Origin: a virus
IMG/VR virus record: IMGVR_UViG_3300023179_000363
Location: 1 to 30,285 of that record
Length of the DNA stretch: 30,285 nt
Reading direction: 5' to 3' (one strand)
A program made the translations under genes and the position numbers. The notes beneath the pieces were generated by a model, which was given only the letters and a program-made list of their open reading frames with translations, did no database searches and was not told where the DNA came from. This document shows positions 11,812 through 21,025 of the stretch, piece by piece (within the stretch, counting starts at the first letter, position 1; each line of letters begins with the position of its first letter).

Positions 11812-12437
11812 TTGAGAAAGCCGCCGACGTTGCACACCACAAAGTCGAACCTGACTTCGACCACCCTATTCCTGCAAACCCTACGGACAAAGAGCCGCGC
11901 GACCCGCAAGAGAAGGTCAAGGTTAGTGCTACAACGGCGCGCCTTTTGGGTGAATTGGGGATGCCCTTAGATATGACTATGGCGGAAGCCGCCGAGGCGC
12001 AAGACCTATTTGCCGGTCACCCAGAGAAAGAACCCGGTGATGTATATAAGCAAGGCGTGGCTGTGCGCCTGTCGGCTCTATTAAATGTTTACGACAAACA
12101 AATCGTAGATGATGCGGTACAGCTTCGGCATTACATTACAAACCGGCTAATTGAAATCTCCAGTTGTGGCACCGCTAAGGATGAGCTACGGGCTTTGGAG
12201 CTGCTGGGTAAGATTAGTGACGTTGGCCTGTTTACTGAGAAGCAGGAAATCACAGTTACGCACCGCACTAGCGAAGAGCTGGAACATGCAATTAAGGAGC
12301 GGGTTAAGCGGCTTATTCACAGCAATATTATTGACGTTACACCTGAAGATACTGAATTAGATAATTTAAAAACCCAAGTTCACGAAACCGAATCCGAACC
12401 CATAGAAGATGCAACCGACGATTCAGACGCTAACTGA
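11808..12437 (+). CDS. terS: Terminase small subunit
   Basis: The 209-aa protein precedes the large subunit and shows the DNA-packaging small-subunit-like core HYITNRLIEISSCGTAKDE and ALELLGKISDVGLFTEKQ (about residues 109-145), with a disordered N-terminus and a strongly acidic C-terminus (ETESEPIEDATDDSDAN). The small subunit recognises the phage packaging site and hands the DNA to the large subunit. Helices YKQGVAVRLSALLNVYDKQI may form the oligomeric ring. Position and composition support the assignment better than any single motif does. Confidence 0.8.
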   Translation: MIEKAADVAHHKVEPDFDHPIPANPTDKEPRDPQEKVKVSATTARLLGELGMPLDMTMAEAAEAQDLFAGHPEKEPGDVYKQGVAVRLSALLNVYDKQIVDDAVQLRHYITNRLIEISSCGTAKDELRALELLGKISDVGLFTEKQEITVTHRTSEELEHAIKERVKRLIHSNIIDVTPEDTELDNLKTQVHETESEPIEDATDDSDAN

Positions 12438-13953
12438 AGAGGAAATTGATTCTTTCCTAAAGCTTCTTCCGGCTATGTCGGATGGAGAGAAGCGCGACTT
12501 TCTTGAGAAGCTAGACCACTACGAGAAGGTAAAAGATAAAGAGCTGTCGAGAAATAACTTTCTGCATTTTGTGCAAAAGGTTTGGCCTACGTTTATTCAC
12601 GGAGCGCACCATGCGAAAATGGCCAGAGCATTTGAGAGAGTGGCAAGAGGAGAAATTAAACGCCTTATCATCAACATGCCCCCGCGGCATACGAAGTCGG
12701 AATTTGCGTCGTACCTCCTTCCCGCATGGTTTTTGGGTAATTTCCCACAGAAAAAGGTTATCCAGACTTCGCACACGGCAGAGTTGGCTGTTGGTTTTGG
12801 CCGCAAAGTTCGTAACTTGGTTGATAAAGAAGAATATAGGAAGGTATTTGAGGGAGTTGAGCTACAAGCTGACTCTAAAGCCGCTGGTCGTTGGGCTACT
12901 AATGCAGGTGGAGAATACTTTGCTATTGGTGTGGGGGGTGCTGTTACTGGTAAAGGTGCTGACCTACTGATTATTGACGACCCGCACAGCGAACAAGAGG
13001 CCACTTTGGCCGAAGTAAACCCTGAAGTGTACGATAAAACCTACGAATGGTATACATCAGGCCCTCGGCAGCGTCTCCAACCGGGGGGTTCTATCGTCGT
13101 AGTGATGACACGGTGGTCTAAGAAGGACCTGACGGGTCAAGTTTTGAAGGCTGCAGCGCAAAGAAGCGGGGAAGAGTGGGAAGTTATTGAATTTCCAGCA
13201 ATTTTACCCTCTGGCAAACCTTTGTGGCCGCAATTTTGGTCTTTGGGTGAGCTTTCTGCGCTTAAAAATGAACTTCCGCACTCAAAATGGATGGCGCAGT
13301 ACCAGCAAGACCCCACAAGTGACGTATCAGCCATCATTAAACGTGAATGGTGGCAGCTTTGGGAGCGAGAAACACCCCCGCAGTGTGAATTTATTATCCA
13401 GTCGTGGGATACAGCGTTCCTAAAAAGCGAGCGTGCTGACTATTCTGCATGTACGACATGGGGTATTTTCTATAAAGAAGACGATACCGGTGTATCACAA
13501 GCGAACATCATTCTCCTTAATGCGTTCAAAGACCGCATGGAGTTTCCAGAGTTAAAGCAAGTCGCTAAACAAGAGTATTTGGAGTGGGAACCGGATAGCT
13601 TAATTGTAGAAGCAAAGGCTGCTGGCTCCCCCCTAATCTTTGAACTGCGACAAGCAGGCATACCTGTACAAGAATTTACACCAAGTAAAGGCAATGATAA
13701 GATTGCACGACTTAATGCTGTTGCTGATATATTTGCATCAGGACGTGTCTGGGTCCCAAACACTAATTGGGCTGAAGAATTAGTAGAAGAAGTCGCAAGC
13801 TTCCCTAGTGGGGAGCATGATGACTTGGTGGATAGTATGACCCAAGCGCTTCTTCGGTTTAGAAAAGGCGGATTTTTACGGCTTGGCACGGACTATGAAG
13901 ATGATGCCCCTAGCTTTAGAAGTCCAAGAGAAAAACGCTTTTACGCTATGTAG
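12409..13953 (+). CDS. terL: Terminase large subunit
   Basis: The 514-aa protein has both motor and nuclease parts. The ATPase has Walker-A-like MPPRHTKSE (residues 90-98), typical of phage terminases, Walker B LLIIDDP (186-192) and a coupling region VVMTRWSKKDLTG. The RNase-H-like nuclease shows QSWDTAF (D334), LIVEAKAAGSP (E401) and GEHDDLVDS (D471-D472). It translocates DNA into the prohead and cuts it to genome length. The gene overlaps the small subunit by 29 bases with only a weak ribosome binding site, so translation is probably coupled. Confidence 0.97.
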   Translation: MQPTIQTLTEEEIDSFLKLLPAMSDGEKRDFLEKLDHYEKVKDKELSRNNFLHFVQKVWPTFIHGAHHAKMARAFERVARGEIKRLIINMPPRHTKSEFASYLLPAWFLGNFPQKKVIQTSHTAELAVGFGRKVRNLVDKEEYRKVFEGVELQADSKAAGRWATNAGGEYFAIGVGGAVTGKGADLLIIDDPHSEQEATLAEVNPEVYDKTYEWYTSGPRQRLQPGGSIVVVMTRWSKKDLTGQVLKAAAQRSGEEWEVIEFPAILPSGKPLWPQFWSLGELSALKNELPHSKWMAQYQQDPTSDVSAIIKREWWQLWERETPPQCEFIIQSWDTAFLKSERADYSACTTWGIFYKEDDTGVSQANIILLNAFKDRMEFPELKQVAKQEYLEWEPDSLIVEAKAAGSPLIFELRQAGIPVQEFTPSKGNDKIARLNAVADIFASGRVWVPNTNWAEELVEEVASFPSGEHDDLVDSMTQALLRFRKGGFLRLGTDYEDDAPSFRSPREKRFYAM

Positions 13954-13960
13954 GTGACGT

Positions 13961-14692
13961 ATGTCAGATAAAGAAGATGCTTTAAAACGTGCCGAAGCCA
14001 TTAGAGACTATGCAATATTAGAGACCGGAATGTCTCGGGCGCATGAAGTTAATCCGGAAGTATATAGTGAGATTGTCAATTATTTAGGAAAATACGGGAA
14101 GATTCCCGAGTTTGCTAGGGACTATTTAGGTGACGCATCGGGGGAATTTAATTATAACGTTTGGGATAGCAAAGACCGAGGTGAAATTTTATTCAATAAA
14201 AGATATGGAGCTATTCCACACCCATCTACTGTGCTTCATGAATTAACACACGCCGCGGATAGGCAGCTTGGTTTGCATTATGCAGCGCTTAGAAAACAAG
14301 GCATACAAAACCAATTCACAGATGCGTATGAACAGTTTAGAACGGTGCCCCGAAGAAGCTTATTTGATAATTCTGAACAAAAAGGTATGGGCATAGAGGA
14401 GGCAATTAAAAAATTGTCCCCTAAGTCGTGGCGTGAAACGAACAAAGAGTATAGAGCCACCCCCGACGAAGCCCTAGCGTTTGGAGTTGGTAATTCCGCT
14501 ACACAAACTCCTGATTCGTACCCTTCGTACCCCCTGCATTTAGACCCTACATTATATACTAATTTTAGAATACTATTAGATTTAGCTAATAGGTTTCCCA
14601 TACCGCAAGAAAAAGAAACCAAAAAGAGGGGCGGGGGTAAGATTTCCTTGTCAGAAGAATACAACAAGGGCGGAAAAGTCAGTTTAATTTAA
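13961..14692 (+). CDS. HExxH putative zinc metallopeptidase
   Basis: The 243-aa protein contains STVLHELTHAADRQLG with HELTH at residues 93-97, the zincin motif; E170 in ATPDEALAFG is a candidate third zinc ligand. The surrounding sequence does not match a head-maturation protease family I know. It lies between terminase and portal, where some phages carry morphogenesis proteins. No serine-type prohead protease is visible between portal and capsid, so a maturation or lysis-related protease role is possible. The C-terminus ends in GGGKISLSEEYNKGGKVSLI, a GGKV patch shared with other proteins in this genome. Confidence 0.7.
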   Translation: MSDKEDALKRAEAIRDYAILETGMSRAHEVNPEVYSEIVNYLGKYGKIPEFARDYLGDASGEFNYNVWDSKDRGEILFNKRYGAIPHPSTVLHELTHAADRQLGLHYAALRKQGIQNQFTDAYEQFRTVPRRSLFDNSEQKGMGIEEAIKKLSPKSWRETNKEYRATPDEALAFGVGNSATQTPDSYPSYPLHLDPTLYTNFRILLDLANRFPIPQEKETKKRGGGKISLSEEYNKGGKVSLI

Positions 14693-14701
14693 GGACGTAT
14701 T

Positions 14702-17209
14702 ATGGCCATCGACAAAGCACTAAACCCCGCCCCTCTTGGGATGGACGCAACAGAAGAAGACCAAGCGGTGCAGGCGCCTGAATTTGAGATTGAGATTCAG
14801 GATGACCAGCCTGAAGAAGGTGATACAGAAGAAGTAAGCGTAGAGGTTGACGATGAGTTCAACGCTAATCTTGCGGAAGATATGGATGAGGGTCAGCTTA
14901 CAGAGCTGGCTGGAGACCTTCTTGAAGATTTTGATACGGACGTGTCCGCCCGTAGAGATTGGTTAGAGACGTATGTAGATGGCCTAGAACTGCTTGGTAT
15001 CAAGATTGAAGACCGCACGGAGCCGTGGCCCGGAGCGTGTTCTGTGTATCACCCCTTGCTTGCAGAAGCTTTGGTTAAGTTCCAAAGCGAGACCATTATG
15101 GAGACCTTCCCACCAGCTGGTCCTGTAAAGACCAAGATTGTTGGTAAAGATACGCCCGAGAAGGAAGACGCGGCTAAGCGCGTGCAGGAAGACATGAACT
15201 ATCAGCTTACTGAAGTTATGTCTGAATACCGGCCAGAACATGAGCGCTTGCTTTGGGGTCTGGGCCTTGCAGGCAACGCGTTTAAGAAAATCTATTTTGA
15301 CCCATACATCAACCGCCAAGCAGCTATTTACATCCCCGCTGAGGACATGGTGGTCCCTTATGGCGCCAGTAATTTGGAAACTGCAGAACGTGTAACGCAC
15401 GTAATGCGGAAGACCAAGAACGAATTAAGGAAGCTTCAGGTAGCAGGGTTTTATCGGGACGTTGACTTAGGCGACCCGGTTAATGTGCTAGATGCGGTTG
15501 AGAAAAAGATTGCAGAAAAGATGGGCTTCCAAGCTACATCGGATGAGCGCTATAAGATTTTAGAAATGCACGTTGATTTAGTCATGCCGGGAGATGAGGA
15601 TAAGGATGACTCTGGGCATGAAACAGGCATTGCTCTGCCGTATGTAGTTACTATTGAGAAGAGCAACCAAACTATTCTGGCTATTCGGCGTAATTGGAAT
15701 CCTGATGACCCGTCAAAACAAAAGCGTCAGCATTTTGTGCATTATGGGTATATCCCCGGATTTGGGTTTTATAACCTAGGACTTATTCATTTAATCGGTG
15801 CCTTTGCAAAATCAGGCACTATGCTCATGCGGCAGCTCGTAGATGCCGGAACGCTATCCAACCTACCCGGTGGATTTAAGGCACGCGGCCTCCGTGTCAA
15901 AGGTGACGATACCCCTATCGCTCCTGCAGAGTTCCGTGATGTGGACGTGCCCAGTGGCACTATCCGTGACAACATCATGCCGCTCCCCTACAAGGAACCT
16001 TCTCAAGTTCTGATGGCATTAATGAATCAGATTGTCGAAGAGGGCCGTCGGTTTGCCAGCGCAGCAGACTTGAAGGTTAGCGATATGTCCTCGCAATCGC
16101 CGGTTGGTACCACACTGGCTATTCTTGAGCGTACGTTAAAAATTATGTCGGCAGTACAGGCCCGCATTCACTACGCTATGAAGCAAGAATTTAAGCTTCT
16201 TGCGGGCATTATTCGAGACTACGCGCCCGAGGAATATGAGTTTGACCCCGAAGAAGGTGACCGCAAAGCTCGCAAATCTGACTACGACATGGTTGAGGTT
16301 ATTCCAGTTAGTGACCCCAATGCCGCCACAATGTCGCAAAAAGTTGTGCAGTATCAGGCAGTTATGCAAATGGCGCAAGGTACACCTGATATTTATGACA
16401 TGAAAGAGCTTAATCGGCAGATGTGTGAAGTATTAGGTATTAAGAATATCGACAAACTCATACCGCCTGAAGAGGAGCAAAAGCCCAAAGACCCCGTGTC
16501 TGAAAATATGGCGTTCCTAAATAATCAACCAAACAAAGCGTTTATCTATCAGGACCATCAAGCACATATCCAGACGCACATGATGTTTATGCAGGACCCC
16601 AAGATGGCGCAGATGGTTGGGCAGTCACCTAACGCACAACAGATTCAGGCTGCGATTCAGGCGCACATTGCTGAACACTTGGCGTTTGAGTATCGCAAGC
16701 AAATTGAACAACAGCTTGGTATGCCGCTACCGGCTCCGGACGAAGAACTACCAGAAGATATTGAGCTTGACTTGTCACGTATGGTTGCGGACGCCGCACA
16801 GAAACTATTGCAGCAAAACCAAGCAGAAGCTCAACAACAGCAAATTCAGCAACAGCAACAAGACCCAATTATTCAGATGCAACAGAAAGAGTTGGAGCTT
16901 AAGGAACGCGAACAAAGCATGAAAGAACAAAAGGCTATGGCCGACGTTCAGCTTGAAAAAGAGCGGCTAAATATTGAGCGCATGCGGGTTGAGTCACAAG
17001 ACCGCCAAAAGGGCTTGGAAGTTGGGGTAAAGGCAGTTATGGACTCACGTAGGCACGATGACCAGCAGCGGAACGAGGGCATGCGCATGGGGCTTGATGC
17101 AACGAAGCACGATAAGCAAATGGCGCATCAATCGCAACAAACGAGGGAACAAGCGCTAGCTCAAGTCCTGCAGGCCCAACAAGCAGCATTCAATAAAGGC
17201 AACCAATAA
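14702..17209 (+). CDS. Portal protein
   Basis: At 835 aa this is a large portal of the type found in podovirus-like phages. An acidic disordered N-terminus (to about residue 65) leads into the portal core (RRDWLETYVDGLELLGIKIE; EPWPGACSVYHPLLAEALVK). The stretch GYIPGFGFYNLGLIHLIG followed by AKSGTMLMRQLVDAG is typical of this family's wing/stem region. The last 180 residues are Gln-rich and coiled-coil, consistent with a barrel or crown. The portal is the dodecameric gateway at one capsid vertex through which DNA enters and leaves. Its place after the terminase and before scaffold and capsid agrees. Confidence 0.93.
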   Translation: MAIDKALNPAPLGMDATEEDQAVQAPEFEIEIQDDQPEEGDTEEVSVEVDDEFNANLAEDMDEGQLTELAGDLLEDFDTDVSARRDWLETYVDGLELLGIKIEDRTEPWPGACSVYHPLLAEALVKFQSETIMETFPPAGPVKTKIVGKDTPEKEDAAKRVQEDMNYQLTEVMSEYRPEHERLLWGLGLAGNAFKKIYFDPYINRQAAIYIPAEDMVVPYGASNLETAERVTHVMRKTKNELRKLQVAGFYRDVDLGDPVNVLDAVEKKIAEKMGFQATSDERYKILEMHVDLVMPGDEDKDDSGHETGIALPYVVTIEKSNQTILAIRRNWNPDDPSKQKRQHFVHYGYIPGFGFYNLGLIHLIGAFAKSGTMLMRQLVDAGTLSNLPGGFKARGLRVKGDDTPIAPAEFRDVDVPSGTIRDNIMPLPYKEPSQVLMALMNQIVEEGRRFASAADLKVSDMSSQSPVGTTLAILERTLKIMSAVQARIHYAMKQEFKLLAGIIRDYAPEEYEFDPEEGDRKARKSDYDMVEVIPVSDPNAATMSQKVVQYQAVMQMAQGTPDIYDMKELNRQMCEVLGIKNIDKLIPPEEEQKPKDPVSENMAFLNNQPNKAFIYQDHQAHIQTHMMFMQDPKMAQMVGQSPNAQQIQAAIQAHIAEHLAFEYRKQIEQQLGMPLPAPDEELPEDIELDLSRMVADAAQKLLQQNQAEAQQQQIQQQQQDPIIQMQQKELELKEREQSMKEQKAMADVQLEKERLNIERMRVESQDRQKGLEVGVKAVMDSRRHDDQQRNEGMRMGLDATKHDKQMAHQSQQTREQALAQVLQAQQAAFNKGNQ

Positions 17210-17211
17210 AA

Positions 17212-17403
17212 ATGAACGACACGCTTGAGTATCTGATTAAAAAAATCGGAGAGGAGCGCACCAATCTCGCAGATTGTTTGGTTGAAGGCAACCTAAACGA
17301 TTTTGCGCAATATCAATTTTTGTGTGGCCAAGCCCGAGGTCTTTTGGTCGCACAAGTACTTATCCAAGACCTTGCAAAACAACTGGAGTATGACGATGAC
17401 TGA
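17212..17403 (+). CDS. Small helical protein after the portal, 63 aa
   Basis: It starts 3 bases after the portal stop and overlaps the co-chaperonin-like gene by 8 bases. The protein looks like two helices (EYLIKKIGEERTNLADCLVE and DFAQYQFLCGQARGLLVAQV), ending in acidic residues. Similar tiny proteins sit after portal genes in related phages with no known role. No clear Shine-Dalgarno is present, which suggests coupling to the portal. Confidence 0.65.
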   Translation: MNDTLEYLIKKIGEERTNLADCLVEGNLNDFAQYQFLCGQARGLLVAQVLIQDLAKQLEYDDD

Positions 17404-17755
17404 AGAAGTCACGCAGGAAAAACCCACGCAATTACCCGAACCAAAAGGCTATCGGATTCTTTGCGCAGTTCCTGATGTTGGGGACACATATGAAAATGGT
17501 CTGTTAAAAGCAGATAAGACAAAAGAAGTAGAAGCAGTTTCTACGGTAGTTCTTTTTGTTCTTAAGCTTGGAGACCAATGCTACAAAGATGTAGACCGGT
17601 TTCCGACCGGACCTTGGTGTAAAGAAGGAGATTTTGTCCTTTGCCGGGCTTACGCAGGTACCCGCATCAAGATTCACGGTAGGGAATTTCGCATTATCAA
17701 TGACGATACCGTTGAGGCAGTTGTTGATGACCCCCGCGGCTATAGCCGCGCATAA
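17396..17755 (+). CDS. GroES-like co-chaperonin (Cpn10 fold)
   Basis: The second of two close ATGs (17396) is used because GGAG lies 7 bases before it. After a short acidic lead, GYRILCAVPDV matches the start of the Cpn10 barrel, followed by a region with NGLLKADKTKEVEAVSTVVL in place of the usual mobile loop and strand, then VGD-like steps (KEGDFVLCRAYAGTRIKIHG) and EFRIINDDTVEAVVDDP, which mirrors the E-(Y/F)-x-I-(M/I)-x-x-x-D-I-L-A end of GroES. T4 gp31 is the model for a phage co-chaperonin that lets host GroEL fold the capsid protein. The position between portal and capsid genes fits. Confidence 0.78.
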   Translation: MTEEVTQEKPTQLPEPKGYRILCAVPDVGDTYENGLLKADKTKEVEAVSTVVLFVLKLGDQCYKDVDRFPTGPWCKEGDFVLCRAYAGTRIKIHGREFRIINDDTVEAVVDDPRGYSRA

Positions 17756-17765
17756 GGAGTAAGTG

Positions 17766-18767
17766 ATGGAACAAGAGAACAATATGGAAATGGTTGAATT
17801 TGAATTCCCGGACGAAAACGAAGGGAATGAAACCCCAGTGGAACAAAGTGAAGAATACAAGCGTGCTTACGATGAGGCTTATCGTAAGAGTATGGAAGAA
17901 GATTTTGAAATAGAAGATGACACGCCTGAAGAAGACCGTGGCCGAGAACCACTTCCAGAAAGTGTAGTTAAAGAAATAGAAGCAGATGAACTAGATGATT
18001 ATTCTGACCGCGTTCGCACGCGCATGGCGCAGCTTAAAAAGGTTTGGCACGATGAGCGCCGAGCCAAGGAAGCCACTGTCCGGGAACGTGAAGAAGCGCT
18101 TCGTGTTGCTCAGCAAATCATCGAAGAGAATAAGCGTCTAAAAGCTACGCTTTCTTCCGGTGAAGAATTCCTTATGCAGACCATGAAAGAGGCTGCAGAA
18201 CGTGAATTTGATATTGCCAAGCGTGAATATCGTGAGGCTTACGATGCTGGCGATACTGAAAAAGTTGTAGATGCGCAACAGAGGCTAACTAATGCGCAAT
18301 TAAAAATGCAACAAGTTACTGGGTATAAACCAGTATATGTGCAAAAAGCTTTACAAGATGAATCAAATGCTGTAAATACGCAATTAGAACGGCCCCAAAC
18401 TCCTCGGCCCGACCCAAAAGCTTCTGCTTGGCAACAACGGAATGTTTGGTTTGGAACGGATGAAGAGATGACTAGCTTGGCTTTGGGGCTGCATGAGAAG
18501 CTAGTCAAAAGCGGCGTAGACCCTAGGTCTGACGACTACTACCGTCGTATCGACGATACGATGCGCAAAAGATTCCCCGAGTATTTCGGGGGTACGCAGG
18601 AACAGGCTCCGGCCCAACCTCGCGCAAAGCCAGCCACGGTTGTTGCACCGGCAACGCGTAGCACCGCGCCTAAGAAAATCGTGCTGACCAAGACGCAAGT
18701 AAATCTTGCACGAAAGCTTGGAATTACACCGGAGCAATATGCTCGTGAACTGATGAAAGGGATGTAA
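17766..18767 (+). CDS. Capsid scaffolding protein
   Basis: ATG 17766 has AAGGAG with 6-base spacing; a GTG one codon earlier is less likely. The 333-aa protein is acidic at the N-terminus, followed by a long coiled coil (about 75-185: LKKVWHDERRAKEATVRERE and KRLKATLSSGEEFLMQTMKE), a Pro-rich linker and a basic C-terminus (PKKIVLTKTQVNLARKLGIT). A long helical core with a positively charged C-terminal helix-turn-helix is how scaffolds bind the capsid protein. It lies one gene before the decoration and major capsid genes. Confidence 0.82.
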   Translation: MEQENNMEMVEFEFPDENEGNETPVEQSEEYKRAYDEAYRKSMEEDFEIEDDTPEEDRGREPLPESVVKEIEADELDDYSDRVRTRMAQLKKVWHDERRAKEATVREREEALRVAQQIIEENKRLKATLSSGEEFLMQTMKEAAEREFDIAKREYREAYDAGDTEKVVDAQQRLTNAQLKMQQVTGYKPVYVQKALQDESNAVNTQLERPQTPRPDPKASAWQQRNVWFGTDEEMTSLALGLHEKLVKSGVDPRSDDYYRRIDDTMRKRFPEYFGGTQEQAPAQPRAKPATVVAPATRSTAPKKIVLTKTQVNLARKLGITPEQYARELMKGM

Positions 18768-18769
18768 AA

Positions 18770-19225
18770 ATGGCTGAAAATCGACTTGTACGTGAATTGG
18801 AATCTAGTGAACAAGTGCTGAAGCGTCCTGAGGCGTGGAAGCCCCCCGAGTTACTTCCGGAAGTTCGGAAGCAGCCGGGTTTTGCTTATCGTTGGATTCG
18901 GACCAGCATGCTCGGTCAATCGGACGCTCGTAACGTCTCTTCTAAACTGCGTGAAGGCTGGGAGCCAGTCAAATTGGCGGACCAACCCGAAATGCAATTC
19001 TTTGTAGATGCCGAAAGTAAATTTAAAGATTGTATTGAAATTGGCGGTCTACTGTTGTGCAAAACCCCACAAGAATTTGTGGAACAGCGCAATACGTATT
19101 ATGCAGCACAAGCACAAGCACAAACTGATGCAGTGGATAACAGCTTGATGAAGGAAAACGACGCTCGTATGCCTTTATTTAAAGAACGTAAATCTACTAC
19201 CTCGTTTGGCTCAGGTAAATCTTAA
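18770..19225 (+). CDS. Head-assembly-region protein of unknown role, 151 aa
   Basis: The N-terminus is charged (LVRELESSEQVLKRPEAWKP), followed by a conserved-looking block GFAYRWIRTSMLGQSDARNV and REGWEPVKLADQPEMQFF. The C-terminus is Ala/Gln-rich. I recall similar proteins in the scaffold-capsid interval of environmental phages without function. A minor head or scaffold-associated protein is likely from position. Confidence 0.72.
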   Translation: MAENRLVRELESSEQVLKRPEAWKPPELLPEVRKQPGFAYRWIRTSMLGQSDARNVSSKLREGWEPVKLADQPEMQFFVDAESKFKDCIEIGGLLLCKTPQEFVEQRNTYYAAQAQAQTDAVDNSLMKENDARMPLFKERKSTTSFGSGKS

Positions 19226-19239
19226 TCTAGGAGCTAAAT

Positions 19240-20049
19240 ATGGCTTACCCGACTGTTTCGGCCCCCTACGGCCTAAAGCCGGTGAATCTTATTGGCGGAC
19301 AAGTGTTTGCGGGTTCTACCCGTATGTTCCCGATTGCCAGCGGCTACAACGCCAACCTGTTTTACGGCGATGTGGTTCAACTGACTACGGACGGCACTAT
19401 CGTCGCTAATGGGACCACCAGTGGCACCTCGGCAACCGCTGGCATTGTTGGCGTGTTCCTCGGTGTCCAATACACCAACCCTTCGACCAAGCAGCGCATC
19501 AACGCTCAATACTGGCCCGCTAACACCGTTGCTCCGGACGCTATCGCTTATGTTAGTGATGACCCGGACGCGATTTTCCAAGCGGTTGTCTGTTCGACTG
19601 GTACCACTCTGGCTGCTGTTGGCCAATGGGCCGTCGGCAAGAACGCCGGTCTGTTGCAAAATGCTGGTTCAACCAACACCGGTGATTCGGCTGTTGCTAT
19701 CGGCGGCGCCGCCCCGGCTGCTTCGGCAAAAATCATGCGTATCGTTGGTATCGTTCCGGAGTCGGCAGTTTCGACCACCGCTTCGGGTACCACCAGTGGT
19801 TCGAGCACTTCGGTCACCATCACTGCTGCTAACAGCAACATCCTGCCGTATATGGATGTGACTGGTAGTGGTATCGCTGCTGGTAACTATGTTGCTTCGG
19901 TTTCTGGTACGACTGTGACTCTCGCTGTTGCGGTTAACCTTGCTTCGGCTACGACCCTGACGTTCTCGGGTTCGCCGGAAGCTCTGGTTAAGTTCAACTT
20001 CGGCTGGCACTCGTACTACAACGCCACCGGCGCTGCCGTTGCTACCTAA
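19240..20049 (+). CDS. Capsid decoration/stabilisation-type protein
   Basis: The 269-aa protein begins MAYPTVSAPYGLKPVNLIGG and has the Gly/Ala/Thr/Ser-rich, cysteine-poor composition of an abundant virion protein. It lies directly before the major capsid gene with an ideal GGAG site. Residues about 175-245 form a separate Ser/Thr-rich beta domain (TSVTITAANSNILPYMDVTG; NYVASVSGTTVTLAVAVNLA) inserted before the final FGWHSYYNATG block. It may be a surface-exposed Ig-like or beta-sandwich module. The gene shares very even codon choice (for example TCG for Ser) with the capsid gene, consistent with high expression. Confidence 0.78.
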   Translation: MAYPTVSAPYGLKPVNLIGGQVFAGSTRMFPIASGYNANLFYGDVVQLTTDGTIVANGTTSGTSATAGIVGVFLGVQYTNPSTKQRINAQYWPANTVAPDAIAYVSDDPDAIFQAVVCSTGTTLAAVGQWAVGKNAGLLQNAGSTNTGDSAVAIGGAAPAASAKIMRIVGIVPESAVSTTASGTTSGSSTSVTITAANSNILPYMDVTGSGIAAGNYVASVSGTTVTLAVAVNLASATTLTFSGSPEALVKFNFGWHSYYNATGAAVAT

Positions 20050-20062
20050 TAGGAGTTAAATC

Positions 20063-20974
20063 ATGGCAATTTCTCGTGCCCAGCTACTTAAGGAACTCCT
20101 GCCCGGCCTGAACGCGCTGTTCGGTATGGAGTATGCTCGCTACGGCGAGGAACACAAGGAAATCTACGAAACCGAAACTTCGGAACGTAGCTTTGAAGAA
20201 GAAACCAAGCTGTCGGGCTTCTCGGCTGCGCCGGTCAAGAACGAAGGTACTGCTATTCGTTACGACAACGCGCAAGAAGCTTGGACCGCTCGCTATAACC
20301 ACGAAACCATCGCTTTGGGTTTCTCGCTGACTGAAGAAGCAATCGAAGATAACCTCTACGATTCGCTGTCGGCTCGTTACACCAAGGCTCTGGCTCGTGC
20401 TATGGCATACACCAAGCAAGTTAAGGCTGCTAACGTCCTGAACCAAGGCTTCAACCCCGCTTATGTTGGTGGCGACGGTGTTGCTCTGTTCTCGACCTCG
20501 CATCCGCTTGTCAATGGTGGCGTTAACAGCAACACCCCGGCAGTCGCTGCTGACCTGAACGAAACCTCGCTGGAAAACGCTGTGATTCAAATCGCTGCGT
20601 GGACCGACGAACGTGGTCTGCTGATTGCTGCTAAGCCGAAGAAGCTGATTGTTCCGCCCGCGCTGCAGTTCGTCGCTACTCGTCTGTTGGAAACCGAACT
20701 CCGCGTCGGCACCACTGACAACGACATCAACGCGCTGAAGAACAACGGTTCGATTCCGGAAGGCTACACCATCAACCACTTCTTGACCGACACGAACGCA
20801 TGGTTCCTGACCACCGACGTTCCGAACGGCATGAAGCACTTCGAGCGCACCCCGCTGGCTACCTCGATGGATGGTGACTTTGATACCGGTAACGTCCGTT
20901 ACAAGGCCCGCGAGCGTTACTCGTTCGGCTGGTCGGACCCGCTGGGTATGTTCGGTTCGCCGGGCGCCAGCTAA
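20063..20974 (+). CDS. Major capsid protein
   Basis: The 303-aa protein begins MAISRAQLLKELLPGLNALFG, and the sequence is compatible with the HK97 fold: an N-terminal arm, EEHKEIYETETSERSFEEET in the E-loop region, TARYNHETIALGFSLTEEAI, and a P-domain and A-domain running to YSFGWSDPLGMFGSPGAS. There is no long N-terminal delta domain, so the separate scaffold protein probably replaces it. A good GGAG precedes the start, codon choice is strongly biased, and a strong terminator follows. Capsid is the best call given neighbours and composition. Confidence 0.9.
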   Translation: MAISRAQLLKELLPGLNALFGMEYARYGEEHKEIYETETSERSFEEETKLSGFSAAPVKNEGTAIRYDNAQEAWTARYNHETIALGFSLTEEAIEDNLYDSLSARYTKALARAMAYTKQVKAANVLNQGFNPAYVGGDGVALFSTSHPLVNGGVNSNTPAVAADLNETSLENAVIQIAAWTDERGLLIAAKPKKLIVPPALQFVATRLLETELRVGTTDNDINALKNNGSIPEGYTINHFLTDTNAWFLTTDVPNGMKHFERTPLATSMDGDFDTGNVRYKARERYSFGWSDPLGMFGSPGAS

Positions 20975-20988
20975 GTAGTCTGATGTAC

Positions 20989-21015
20989 GGAGGGGGCTTG
21001 CGCCCCCTCTTTTTT
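20989..21015 (+). terminator. Terminator after the major capsid gene
   Basis: An 8-bp stem GAGGGGGC/GCCCCCTC with TTGC loop and a T-run (21010-21015). It closes the first late transcript. The -35 hexamer of the next promoter overlaps its loop and descending arm. Confidence 0.93.
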
Positions 21016-21025
21016 GCTGTATAAT
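20998..21025 (+). promoter_or_regulatory. Promoter for the 50-aa gene
   Basis: TTGCGC (20998-21003), 16-base spacer, perfect TATAAT (21020-21025). A perfect 7-bp inverted repeat ATGCTGC-ACT-GCAGCAT (21024-21040) spans the expected start site and could be an operator or a 5' RNA hairpin. Confidence 0.55.
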
